From the NCBI GenBank assembly GCA_964638865.1, contig CAZXBG010000081.1, positions 1 through 18,683 of the forward strand: DNA of 18,683 nt, given 5' to 3'. Origin of the DNA: UBA7236 sp964638865 (GTDB taxonomy: Bacteria > Bacteroidota > Bacteroidia > Chitinophagales > BACL12). The translations under genes were made by a program, and so were the position numbers. The notes beneath the pieces were generated by a model, which saw nothing but the letters and a program-made list of their open reading frames with translations, did no database searches and had not been told where the DNA came from. Shown here one piece after another: positions 1-7,428 of the stretch (the stretch's first letter is position 1; each line of letters begins with the position of its first letter).

Positions 1-290
1 GTAATTTCAAAAAAAATTAACACCTTAATTTGAGAATATTGTAATGCTTAACACAGTTCTCCCTAAAACGAATAGGCTCCAATGTTACAAACTGACTACT
101 GCCACTGCCCACTGCCCACTTTTTAAACGGGACAAGGGACAAGAGAAAACAAAGGGTGTGATTTAGTAAAATGTTTAAAAAAAATCAACACTATAACTTA
201 ATAACATTAAAATGCTTGATATAGTTGTACTTGGAACGATCAACCTCCAATATTACAAACTGCCACTGCCAACTGCTCACTACTCACTAC
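1..290. repeat. Diverged 168-bp-period direct repeat downstream of nadA
   Basis: This stretch has no gene. Two diverged copies of a unit of roughly 110 bp lie 168 bp apart: the word aatgctt at 43 recurs at 211, and ctccaatgttacaaactg at 77 recurs as ctccaatattacaaactg at 245. Each copy runs into a degenerate run of CACTGCC/CACTACT-like words (about 96-121 and 260-290). Between them is a second word repeat, gggacaagggacaag, near 128. The nadA stop codon lies at the edge of the second run. No transposase or terminator is visible. Related degenerate units recur at 1673-1876. Confidence 0.6.
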
Positions 291-1304
291 CTACAACCCA
301 GCCTTAGCAGAAATTTCCAACATTCGTTGTATAGATTTTCTCGCCATTGAAATTGTCGGTTCTTTAATTATAATTTCAGGTAATTCATATTTCATTGCTA
401 TATATACTTTTTCCAATGTGTTTCTTTTCATATGGGGACAGTCATTACATGCACATAAATTATCCGGTGGTGCAGGAATAAAAGTTTTATTAGGAGAATT
501 TTTTTGCATCTGGTGAATAATTCCTGTTTCGGTAACAACTATAAATTCACTTGCAGAATCCTGTGCAGAAAATTTTAATAAGCCTGTAGTACTTCCAATA
601 AAATCAGCAACTTTTAAAACATGTTCCTCACATTCAGGATGCGCAATAATTTTAGCATTGGGATGTTTGATTTTTAATTTGGTGATTTTTTCCAAAGAAA
701 ATATTTCATGCACCATACAACTTCCATCCCACAAAACCATTTTTCTTCCTGTTTTCTTTTCAATATATCTTCCAAGATTTTTATCGGGTGCAAAAATAAT
801 ATTTTTATCAGCAGGAACACTCTCCACAATTTTAACTGCATTACTACTGGTGCAAATAATGTCGCTCATTGCCTTTATTTCTGCTGTACAGTTAATATAA
901 GATATTACAACATGATTGGGGTGACTTTTAATAAATCGTTCAAATAAAACAGGCGGACAACTATCAGCGAGCGAACATCCGGCCTTAGAGTCAGGCATTA
1001 TTACTTTTTTATTGGGATTGAGGATTTTAGCAGTTTCAGCCATAAAATGCACTCCGGCAAAAACAATCATATCAGCACTTGTAGTAACAGCATTCTGTGC
1101 AAGTCCTAAACTATCGCCAATATAATCTGCAATATCCTGAATATCAGGCTCCTGATAATAATGTGCAAGAATTACTGCATTCTTTTCCTTCTTTAATTTA
1201 TTGATCTCTTTAAAAAGATCTAACGTTGGATCAATAAATTCATCAATAAATCCGGTTCGTTCCAAAAGAGCGATATCCACAACTTTTTCCCCCCTAATGA
1301 TCAT
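291..1304 (-). CDS. nadA: Quinolinate synthase NadA
   Basis: Condenses iminoaspartate with dihydroxyacetone phosphate to make quinolinate in de novo NAD synthesis; a cytosolic [4Fe-4S] enzyme. The 337-residue protein shows the family pattern: AHYYQ (H48, Y50) at the first substrate site, C110 in MPDSKAGCSLADSCPP, C196 in WDGSCMVHE, HPEC (H222, E224), and a C-terminal C284-x-C286-xx-C289 run followed by PHMKRNT. By family comparison C110, C196 and C289 are the cluster ligands. The start is ATG at 1304; a GTG at 1280 has an AGGGGGG run upstream and is a possible alternative that would remove 8 residues. The nadB and nadC partners are not in the window. The next gene upstream on this strand is nadD, 567 bp away, so a shared transcript is uncertain. 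Confidence 0.97.
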   Translation of the reverse strand: MIIRGEKVVDIALLERTGFIDEFIDPTLDLFKEINKLKKEKNAVILAHYYQEPDIQDIADYIGDSLGLAQNAVTTSADMIVFAGVHFMAETAKILNPNKKVIMPDSKAGCSLADSCPPVLFERFIKSHPNHVVISYINCTAEIKAMSDIICTSSNAVKIVESVPADKNIIFAPDKNLGRYIEKKTGRKMVLWDGSCMVHEIFSLEKITKLKIKHPNAKIIAHPECEEHVLKVADFIGSTTGLLKFSAQDSASEFIVVTETGIIHQMQKNSPNKTFIPAPPDNLCACNDCPHMKRNTLEKVYIAMKYELPEIIIKEPTISMARKSIQRMLEISAKAGL

Positions 1305-1871
1305 GGCTATTTTTTTTATATAAATAAAGAATCATCATCAGTGCTGTTAATTGGTTGATAAGTATTAAATAACAATTTTGTAAAAAGAGTTGTCCATATT
1401 ATTCAAAGCTTCACCAACATTCTGCAAACATCAATTATTAAATATAATCAAGTGTTTTGCAGGTAATCAACACGCTGTTAGTACAAAGTTAACAGGAAAA
1501 CTTTTTAGATAGCAACATCCTGTCAACGTACAAAAGGTGTTGGCGAAATGCAGTCTATCCACAAAAATTCAGGGATCACTTTTTTTTAATTTATTTACCA
1601 AGACTTTATCAAGAGGAATTAACCGTTGGCTAACAATATGTTAACATAATGTACCAATGAAAATAATGTACCAATGAACAGCCGACCTTAACGGTCAATG
1701 AATGTGTTATCCTCCGACTAAGCCCAAATTACCCAACTACCACATTAGCAAATTAGCAAACCAACCATCGGTCTAATAGCAAATGGAACAACCCACCTTA
1801 ACGTATAAATGAATAGATTAACCTCCGGGTAGGATCCAATTAACAAATCAGCCGCGGCTGGTAACAAATTA
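1305..1871. repeat. Intergenic region with short tandem and diverged direct repeats
   Basis: No gene is visible in these 567 bp between nadA and nadD. A 16-bp word (ataatgtaccaatgaa) is tandemly repeated at 1646-1661 and 1663-1678. A unit of about 90 bp starting near 1673 recurs 110 bp later, near 1783: ccttaacg at 1686 and 1796, then atcctccg versus acctccgg, then degenerate words containing ccaaatta/ccaatta. These words resemble the unit seen twice at 1-290, so diverged copies of one family appear to lie on both sides of nadA. A 12-bp perfect palindrome, cagccgcggctg, is at 1849-1860. The 1305-1640 part is AT-rich and shows nothing I recognise beyond the presumed nadA promoter area. Confidence 0.5.
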
Positions 1872-2450
1872 TCAAATGCTCCTATAAAATCCCATTTCGG
1901 TTAGGTATTCCCAAACTTTGTCGGGCACGAGGTAGCGGATGGAGATGCCGGATTTGAGATTTTCGCGTAGGAAGGTGGAAGATATATCGATGAGAGGGAC
2001 CTTAAAAAAAGAAAAATCACCTTTTAGGGGTGCTATGGTGGATTCAGTTTCACGTCGGGAATAAACATAAATGTGGTGATCACTGAGAATTAGCTCAATA
2101 TTTTTCCATTTTGGTAATCCGGTGAGGTTGTCGGAACCCATTAGAAGAACAAAGCTATGCTCAGGATGTTTTTCTTTGAGATAGCTAAGGGTGTTTATTG
2201 TGTAGGATGGTTGGGGTAACCTGAATTCAATACTGGAGGCTTCTAACTTATAATTGTCCTCCACTGCAAGGTTTACCATATATAACCTGTGTTTTTCATC
2301 CAGTAACGTACTTTTTTGTTTAAAAGGATTTTGGGGAGAAACAACAAACCAAACCTTATCGATATCGGTATTTTCCGCAAAATAATTTGCAATAATAAGA
2401 TGCCCGATATGAATAGGGTTAAAGGAACCGAAAAAGAGACCTATCTTCAT
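1872..2450 (-). CDS. nadD: Nicotinate-nucleotide adenylyltransferase NadD
   Basis: Transfers AMP from ATP to nicotinate mononucleotide, giving deamido-NAD, the step after quinolinate phosphoribosylation; cytosolic. The 192-residue protein has the nucleotidyltransferase signature GSFNPIHIGH (8-17), SYTINTL (82-88), GSDNLTGLPKWK (105-116) and the C-terminal DISSTFLRENL motif (155-165), with normal NadD length. The reading frame is open a further 26 codons upstream (to 2528), but the fold begins at MKIGLFFGSF, so I chose ATG at 2450. It sits on the same strand as nadA, and the two serve one pathway although 567 bp of repeat-bearing DNA separates them. Confidence 0.95.
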   Translation of the reverse strand: MKIGLFFGSFNPIHIGHLIIANYFAENTDIDKVWFVVSPQNPFKQKSTLLDEKHRLYMVNLAVEDNYKLEASSIEFRLPQPSYTINTLSYLKEKHPEHSFVLLMGSDNLTGLPKWKNIELILSDHHIYVYSRRETESTIAPLKGDFSFFKVPLIDISSTFLRENLKSGISIRYLVPDKVWEYLTEMGFYRSI

Positions 2451-2618
2451 ATAATAAGGTAAAATTAGGCCATTAAATTGAAATAGGCCCGGAAGATATT
2501 GATCTGAAAGGATTAATAATTCACCCAAATCCGGGAGCGGATTAAATTTATATTCCTACAGATTCTAATGTTTTTGCAGTAGTATTTTACATAGCTGTAT
2601 ATGCAGTCTTAAAATGTT

Positions 2619-2642
2619 CCAAACAAATGTTTAATTTGTTGG
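2619..2642. other. Weak intergenic hairpin between the potassium channel gene and nadD
   Basis: ccaaacaaat (2619-2628) pairs with atttgttgg (2634-2642) around a 5-nt loop, with a one-base bulge. It lies between the stop of the potassium channel gene and the nadD start, both minus. There is no good T-tract on the minus strand, so it is a poor intrinsic terminator and may only be a chance stem in AT-rich DNA. Confidence 0.25.
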
Positions 2643-2736
2643 ATAGTTAAATAGAGTAATACATATTTTAAATAGCGGTTATATAAATAAAAAATTGTTA
2701 GGTATTAAAAAATTTGTAAAAAATTAATTATGCCAA

Positions 2737-3768
2737 TTAATTACTTTCATTCAATAACGAATAAAACTTTTTCACTTGTTCTTCATCACCCAAAATAAAA
2801 AATTTAGTATCGGGTGTTAAAAGGGTATCAGGTGAAGGATTTACAATATATTCTCCTTTGCTGTTTTTAAATCCAATAATATTTGCACCGGTTTTATTTC
2901 TGATATCAAGTTCGACAATTGATTTGTTTTTATATTTTTCAGGAAGTGCGTTATAATGAATTTCTTCTATACGAATATTTATTCTTCCGGTAATAAAATC
3001 TACAAATTCCAATACATCCGGTTTGGTTACAAGTGCTGCCATGTGTGAACCACCTATTTTATCAGGCATTATTACATTATCGGCACCGGCTCGTTTGAGT
3101 TTACTTTCAGCGCCATCGTTTGATGCGCGACTTATTATCTTCATGGCAGGATTCATTTCATGTGCGGTTAATACAACAAATACATTTGCTGCATCATCGG
3201 GCAAGGTGGTTATAAGTGCCTTCGCATGTTTAATTCCTGCAGCTAATAATATCTCATCTTCTGTAGCATTTCCCTCTACAAAAAGTGTATTATCATTGCG
3301 AAATTGCTCAATAATTTGCACATTAGTTTCAATTACAACATAACGCATATTTACTGCAGTAAGCTGCTGACATGCTTGGCGCCCGTTTCGGCCATAGCCG
3401 CAAACAACCACATGGTTTCTCAATTGATTTATTTCTTTGTTCACGCGTAAGTGTTTAAAATACATTCTGAATTCGCCTTCTACAATAAATGAGGTAACAA
3501 TAGCTATAACATATACATAAGTGACAACGCTTAATAATATTAATAGCGTTGTAAAAATTTTTCCCGAATCAGTAAGTGGATGTACTTCGTTATATCCAAC
3601 GGAAGCAACGGTTATCATTGTCATATACATAGCATCGAGCAAAGTATAATTTTCAATAATTATATAACCATATGTGCCGATAATAAAAACGAAGCCTAAT
3701 AAAAATATACCACCTATTAACCGCTTTAATATTCCATAGGATCTCAGCAAGGTGATTATATTTTTCAT
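2737..3768 (-). CDS. Two-TM potassium channel with RCK (TrkA-N/TrkA-C) regulatory domain
   Basis: Probable inner-membrane potassium channel gated through a cytosolic nucleotide-binding domain. From ATG at 3768 (343 residues): TM1 about 16-38, a pore helix and filter-like segment at about 53-62 (TVASVGYNEV), TM2 about 72-96, an RCK N-domain starting at 118 with NHVVVCGYGRNG (GxGxxG Rossmann loop), and an RCK C-domain at about 265-343. This is the usual layout for a 2TM-RCK channel. The filter reads SVGYN rather than TVGYG, so ion selectivity is inferred from the family. The frame can be opened three codons upstream from a TTG at 3777, but that codon overlaps a promoter-like box at 3775-3782, so ATG at 3768 is preferred. 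The gene upstream encodes a DUF1295 protein on the same strand. Confidence 0.92.
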   Translation of the reverse strand: MKNIITLLRSYGILKRLIGGIFLLGFVFIIGTYGYIIIENYTLLDAMYMTMITVASVGYNEVHPLTDSGKIFTTLLILLSVVTYVYVIAIVTSFIVEGEFRMYFKHLRVNKEINQLRNHVVVCGYGRNGRQACQQLTAVNMRYVVIETNVQIIEQFRNDNTLFVEGNATEDEILLAAGIKHAKALITTLPDDAANVFVVLTAHEMNPAMKIISRASNDGAESKLKRAGADNVIMPDKIGGSHMAALVTKPDVLEFVDFITGRINIRIEEIHYNALPEKYKNKSIVELDIRNKTGANIIGFKNSKGEYIVNPSPDTLLTPDTKFFILGDEEQVKKFYSLLNESN

Positions 3769-3774
3769 AGAATA

Positions 3775-3782
3775 CAAATGTA
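3775..3782 (-). promoter_or_regulatory. Bacteroidota -7 box at the potassium channel start
   Basis: Minus-strand TACATTTG matches the Bacteroidota -7 consensus TAnnTTTG at all fixed positions. It ends only 6 bp before the preferred ATG at 3768, so a transcript from it would be leaderless or nearly so. I see no convincing -33 TTTG at the right distance. Confidence 0.4.
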
Positions 3783-3863
3783 AGATATCTTAAAACACTT
3801 CCTTAGAACTTTTACCACTATTTTAGGTGAGTTTATTACTTAATTGTTTTTATTGAATACAGC

Positions 3864-4634
3864 TTATTTTTTTCTGGGCATTGGAAAGAAGGTACTGGTC
3901 CTTCTTTTATATTCCGCGTATTTATCATTGCCTTCATATCTTTTTTCCAACATGGTAACTCCCGAAACTTTTAGCAATAAATAGGAAATTAAAATTGGAG
4001 AAAGTAAAGAGAGATACCAATAACCCGATCCCAGCGAAATTAAAAATACTCCCCACCATACACAGGTCTCCCCGAAATAGTTCGGGTGGCGACTATACCG
4101 CCATAATCCGTAATCCATCACTTTTCCTTTATTAGCGGCATTGCGTTTAAATTTTAGGAGTTGATAATCGGCAAAGGTTTCAAATAACCAACCAAAAAGC
4201 CAAAGCAAAACACCAACGATATTAATTGCAGAAAATGTTTGGTCGCCGGAGAACATAATGGCAATAATGGGCAAAGAAATCACCAACATCAACCCTCCCT
4301 GAAGCATAAAAACCTTATAAAAACTAATCCAAACCGTTTTTTCACCCCAATCTTTCCTGAATGCAACATATCTTGGATCTTCCCCTTTCCCGAAGTTGCG
4401 GTAAAAAATATGCAACGCAAGTCTTAGCCCCCAAAGTGTTACCAGGTAGGTGATCACAAATTGCCTGGGGGAAATTTCTTCCAATCGGAAGAACCAATGA
4501 TGTGCAACCGCCATAAATCCAAGGCCCCAAAACCCATCAACAATACTCATATCCTTCCTATAAACACTGTATAACCATACTGCAGTCATAAAAACGAGTA
4601 TAAGAATTGCGGAGGTAAGCACTTGATATCCCAT
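3864..4634 (-). CDS. DUF1295 family integral membrane protein (steroid 5-alpha-reductase-like fold)
   Basis: A multi-pass membrane protein of 256 residues, about seven hydrophobic segments, with the DUF1295 hallmarks: an early DGFWGLGF motif (about 33-40) and the C-terminal DYGLWRYSRHPNYFGE (174-189). That last motif is shared with the isoprenylcysteine methyltransferase/steroid reductase superfamily, where it helps form the cofactor pocket. Members are annotated as putative reductases or methyltransferases; substrate and reaction here are unknown. The frame opens at 4673, but a -7-like box (TATATTTG) at 4671-4678 overlaps that point, and the first membrane helix follows directly after MGYQ, so ATG at 4634 is preferred. 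It is divergent from the YceI-like gene and upstream of the potassium channel gene on the same strand, 95 bp apart. Confidence 0.88.
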   Translation of the reverse strand: MGYQVLTSAILILVFMTAVWLYSVYRKDMSIVDGFWGLGFMAVAHHWFFRLEEISPRQFVITYLVTLWGLRLALHIFYRNFGKGEDPRYVAFRKDWGEKTVWISFYKVFMLQGGLMLVISLPIIAIMFSGDQTFSAINIVGVLLWLFGWLFETFADYQLLKFKRNAANKGKVMDYGLWRYSRHPNYFGETCVWWGVFLISLGSGYWYLSLLSPILISYLLLKVSGVTMLEKRYEGNDKYAEYKRRTSTFFPMPRKK

Positions 4635-4670
4635 AAAACAATGTTTTTTAAAAATAATTTGGAAATATTT

Positions 4671-4678
4671 CAAATATA
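4671..4678 (-). promoter_or_regulatory. Bacteroidota -7 box upstream of the DUF1295 gene
   Basis: Minus-strand TATATTTG is an exact TAnnTTTG match, 36 bp before the ATG at 4634. It predicts a leader of about 30 nt and argues against the upstream in-frame ATG at 4673. The -33 element is weak (TTCCG near 4692-4696). Confidence 0.45.
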
Positions 4679-4713
4679 GGAAACATTTTTACGGAACTAT
4701 TGTTTAGGAGTTG

Positions 4714-4727
4714 TGTGTATATACACA
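4714..4727. promoter_or_regulatory. Perfect 14-bp palindrome in the YceI/DUF1295 divergent region
   Basis: tgtgtatatacaca is a perfect palindrome whose right edge is 16 bp before the YceI-like start codon. Dyads of this size often bind dimeric regulators, so it could be an operator. No regulator gene is nearby and chance cannot be excluded in AT-rich DNA. Confidence 0.3.
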
Positions 4728-4743
4728 TGAAAGATAAAAAACT

Positions 4744-5451
4744 ATGATAAAAACGACAATTCTAACGATCATGAGTGCTGTACTGCTGACATTTTCAGCT
4801 TGTAAAAGTGCACCAAATGCAGACGAAGCCAAAACCGGTGACGCGCAAGAAGTAACATTAACGGAAGGATCAGCTACTGTTCCGATCAACGTTGCAGAAA
4901 GTAAAGTGGAATGGATAGGAACTAAAGTAACCGCCTACCACAATGGAACTATTGACATCAAAAGTGGCGATATTATGCTTAAAGACGGTGTGATCTCCGG
5001 CGGAAAATTTGTATTGGACATGCCCACCCTGATTTCTCTTAAGGATGATGCAGGTTCAAATGGTAAATTAACCGGTCACTTAAAATCGCCCGACTTTTTT
5101 GATGTTGCAACGTATCCTGAATCAACTTTTGAAATTACAGGTGTAACTCCTTTCAGCGGTACTGTTGACAATAGCGGTGGAGAAGCCGCAGAAATAAGTG
5201 AATACAGTGTAACAGACCCGAATTATACTATTTCCGGAAATCTTAAAATAAAGGATGTTACAAAAAATATCACCTTTCCTGCTAAAGTTTCTGTGAACAA
5301 TAATGGTGTGGAAGCTGTTGCTAAGTTTAATATCGACAGAAAACAATGGAACTTGGTTTATCCGGGTACGCCTGATGACCTGATTAAAGATATGATCTGG
5401 TTCGGTATCTCATTAAAAGCAAATGCAGCAGAAATTACTGCATTAAAATAA
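4744..5451 (+). CDS. YceI-like domain lipoprotein
   Basis: A 235-residue envelope protein. A lipoprotein signal peptide (1-20, FSAC at the cleavage site, C20) is followed by a short polar linker and a YceI-like domain (about 41-235). YceI proteins form an elongated lipocalin-like beta barrel that binds long isoprenoid or amphiphilic lipids. Family features visible here are SKVEWIGTKV near the start, the GGKFVLDM strand, the LKSPDFFDVATYPESTFEI signature, a SGNLKIKDVTKNITFPA strand pair, and a C-terminal segment ending FGISLKANAAEI. The start is the first ATG (4744), directly before the signal peptide. It stands alone between a divergent DUF1295 gene and its own terminator. The ligand is unknown. 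Confidence 0.93.
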   Translation: MIKTTILTIMSAVLLTFSACKSAPNADEAKTGDAQEVTLTEGSATVPINVAESKVEWIGTKVTAYHNGTIDIKSGDIMLKDGVISGGKFVLDMPTLISLKDDAGSNGKLTGHLKSPDFFDVATYPESTFEITGVTPFSGTVDNSGGEAAEISEYSVTDPNYTISGNLKIKDVTKNITFPAKVSVNNNGVEAVAKFNIDRKQWNLVYPGTPDDLIKDMIWFGISLKANAAEITALK

Positions 5452-5475
5452 ACAGAGTAGTGGTTGTTTTTCAAT

Positions 5476-5511
5476 ATGCCGGGAAGTGGAGACTTTCCGG
5501 CATTATTTTTT
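5476..5511 (+). terminator. Rho-independent terminator after the YceI-like gene
   Basis: An 11-bp stem (atgccgggaag at 5476-5486 with ctttccggcat at 5493-5503, one G-U pair) with a 6-nt loop is followed by tatttttt. It begins 24 bp after the YceI-like stop codon. Confidence 0.8.
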
Positions 5512-5889
5512 GGAAGGGGGGTTCTGGGTTCAGAGTTAAGGGTTCAGGTGAAGTTTGTTTAAGGGTTTGGCAAGGGCCAAGGAGTTTGGTGCGGATGAAA
5601 ATATTACGTAAAAAGTAATTTTCAATTTAATAATTTGAACAGCCGCATTAATCAGGAGTAAAAGTGTCGGGTTATCATGGATATACTCATTTCTCATAAC
5701 TCATTGCATAAATGTTACAGATATATTCACTCGGAGCATTCTGTCACTGTCTACTCGGGTGAAGATCTGATGGTTTATTTTTTAATAATAAATAAGAATC
5801 AAAAAATAATAAATAATAAACAAATCGCAACCGGAAAAATTTTGACAACCCTGTAAACTTTTGAACGACTCAGAACACAGAACTCAAAA
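5512..5889. repeat. Intergenic region with degenerate word repeats
   Basis: There is no supported gene in this stretch. Its left end (5520-5590) is a run of near-repeats of gggttctgggttcagag/aagggttcagg followed by ggcaagggccaaggag. Its right end (5869-5888) carries related words in inverse orientation (cagaacacagaactcaaaac), running up to the stop codon of the minus-strand lipoprotein gene. The middle holds a 59-codon open frame on the plus strand (5677-5856) with no recognisable family, and a very AT-rich stretch with ataataaat words (5775-5822). Confidence 0.45.
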
Positions 5890-6306
5890 CTACTTCTTCA
5901 AAGTTAACTCCACAAACGCATCCATTTCCTCAATATCCTGACGAAGAATCATTTTGTGTTTTGATAAAGAGGTGATGATAAATTTTTCAATACCATTTAT
6001 GGTATCAGCAGTGTAATACATAGACAATTCTTTTGTTTCGGGATTTAATTCCCAGTTGCCGGGGGCGCCTTGTGAAAAATAATCCGATGTCATATTCATG
6101 GAATTATCAGAATTGAGTGTATAAACGGAAGAAAGAAATTCTTTTTCTCCGGCTTCCACATATTCAGCAGGTATTCCCGGAACTGTGCTCAAAAATACAT
6201 CTGCTTTCCAAATTCCACTTACATTTTCGTTGCTGATCTCCAATTCTGTGGAACAGGAAATAAAAACAACGAATAAAAATGGAAGGAATATTAATTTTTT
6301 TATCAT
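5890..6306 (-). CDS. Small lipocalin-like lipoprotein of unknown function
   Basis: A 138-residue protein with a lipoprotein signal peptide (1-18, FISC, C18). The mature part reads as alternating beta strands: ISGIW-like NVSGIWKADVF (33-43), then GNWELNPETKELSMYYT and a closing FVELTLKK. An early GxW and this strand pattern resemble lipocalin-like domains of Bacteroidota lipoproteins, which is an inference rather than a family match. Its ATG is 3 bp after the stop codon of the T9SS-exported protein upstream, so the two are almost certainly co-transcribed. The stop codon abuts degenerate intergenic repeats. Confidence 0.75.
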   Translation of the reverse strand: MIKKLIFLPFLFVVFISCSTELEISNENVSGIWKADVFLSTVPGIPAEYVEAGEKEFLSSVYTLNSDNSMNMTSDYFSQGAPGNWELNPETKELSMYYTADTINGIEKFIITSLSKHKMILRQDIEEMDAFVELTLKK

Positions 6307-6309
6307 AAA

Positions 6310-7380
6310 TTATTGTTTAATGAATTTTATGTTTTTAAGTATTTTACCGGATTGATATAAGGATAAAAAATAAATGCCCGGTGAAAGCGGAGTTATATTT
6401 TCTATAAAATTATTTTCTCCGTTGCTGCACAACACAGATCTATTTTCCATTATTCTTCCTGTAATATCAGATATTATTATTTGAAGCTGCGCAACTTGCG
6501 GAAAATTTATAGAATAATTTAATTCGTTAAAGGAAGGATTTTCTAAAACAGAAAGATTAAAATTATTGTTTGCCTGAACAGAGATCGCATCCGCAACATC
6601 TCCACTTTTATAAATTACCTGCGTAATAGTTTCTATTCCTAAAATTTCTTGTGCATCGATTTGTAATACAGGAATCCCCTCTTCTTTTGCCATCCATCGG
6701 TATTCAATAGTGGTATAAGTAATTCCGTAAGGCACATCTGCATAAATAATAGTATCCGTAATCAAAATTTCAGAACGAATTCTCAATACATCGAAAGTTC
6801 CGCCGGGCGTTGTAATAGATCCCCAACCATCAATTTCATTTGTTCGCAAACGCTGCTCAGTCCATGCGGCAAGGTCCGGAATTTCAATATCAAATCCGGT
6901 TTCCGAATTTGTAATGTCGCCATAAGCAGCAGGAAATTCCAAAATGGTTTCTGTTTCATCATAACCGATTGGGAATGGGATGCCCGCGATAATTCCTGCA
7001 AGTCCTGTTTGCCCGAAAATATCTTCATCGCGTTCATAAAAATTAAAAACGTCTTCTATCGTGATAAAATCATTTTCAATATCAGCACCTGTTTGTTCAG
7101 CAACATCCGACGATAACCATAAAAAAAAGTAAAAAGGATTAGTATCATATACATCCACCCATTTTGAGGTGTCAGCAATAAGGGTAGTAAGGTCGCTGAA
7201 ATCCCATGTATGATCGGGACCGGTATCATCGCCCACAAATACAATCAGAGGATTTGCATTGGTTATTAAAAATTCCTGTCCCTGATCGGCAATATCATCC
7301 ACCGATAAAATAATTGGCGACTGTGCAGAAATTGTAAATGCAACAAGCGACAGAAATAATAGAAAGGTAAAATTTTTCAT
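6310..7380 (-). CDS. T9SS-exported protein with C-terminal sorting domain, function unknown
   Basis: A 356-residue secreted protein. It has a Sec signal peptide (1-19, cleaved after ISAQ), a beta-rich body (20-270) and a T9SS type A sorting domain (about 277-356) with the typical NPSFNELNYSI start, ISDITGRIM strand and PLSPGIYFLSLYQSGK closing strands. T9SS moves such proteins across the outer membrane and usually anchors them at the surface. The body contains HTWDFSDLTTL and a TPGGTFDVLRIR segment, both common in uncharacterised Bacteroidota secreted proteins; no catalytic motif is evident. The frame opens far upstream (7518), but the signal peptide begins at the ATG at 7380. It forms an operon with the small lipoprotein and is divergent from the L,D-transpeptidase gene. 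Confidence 0.88.
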   Translation of the reverse strand: MKNFTFLLFLSLVAFTISAQSPIILSVDDIADQGQEFLITNANPLIVFVGDDTGPDHTWDFSDLTTLIADTSKWVDVYDTNPFYFFLWLSSDVAEQTGADIENDFITIEDVFNFYERDEDIFGQTGLAGIIAGIPFPIGYDETETILEFPAAYGDITNSETGFDIEIPDLAAWTEQRLRTNEIDGWGSITTPGGTFDVLRIRSEILITDTIIYADVPYGITYTTIEYRWMAKEEGIPVLQIDAQEILGIETITQVIYKSGDVADAISVQANNNFNLSVLENPSFNELNYSINFPQVAQLQIIISDITGRIMENRSVLCSNGENNFIENITPLSPGIYFLSLYQSGKILKNIKFIKQ

Positions 7381-7428
7381 TGTATAAAATATTGGTGAAG
7401 ATAAGGCAAATATTCCTACCTTCATTTC
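7381..7428. promoter_or_regulatory. Short divergent promoter region
   Basis: Only 48 bp separate the two divergent start codons. On the minus strand AATATTTG (7407-7414) is one base off TAnnTTTG, with GTTTT 17-18 bp upstream, inside the neighbouring coding sequence. On the plus strand TTGG (7392-7395) is 21 bp from TACCTTCA (7417-7424), a weaker match that would give a nearly leaderless transcript. Both promoters would overlap, so the two units probably compete or are co-regulated. Confidence 0.35.

Noticed and set aside
658..947. Plus-strand ORFs inside nadA
   Set aside because: They are antisense shadows of a gene with full conservation on the minus strand and resemble no protein.
1849..1860. 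12-bp GC-rich palindrome cagccgcggctg as an operator
   Set aside because: It lies just downstream of the nadD stop within degenerate repeats and has no promoter near it; chance or repeat origin is likelier.
2451..2528. N-terminal extension of NadD
   Set aside because: The nucleotidyltransferase fold begins with MKIGLFFGSFNP; the extra residues are not family-like.
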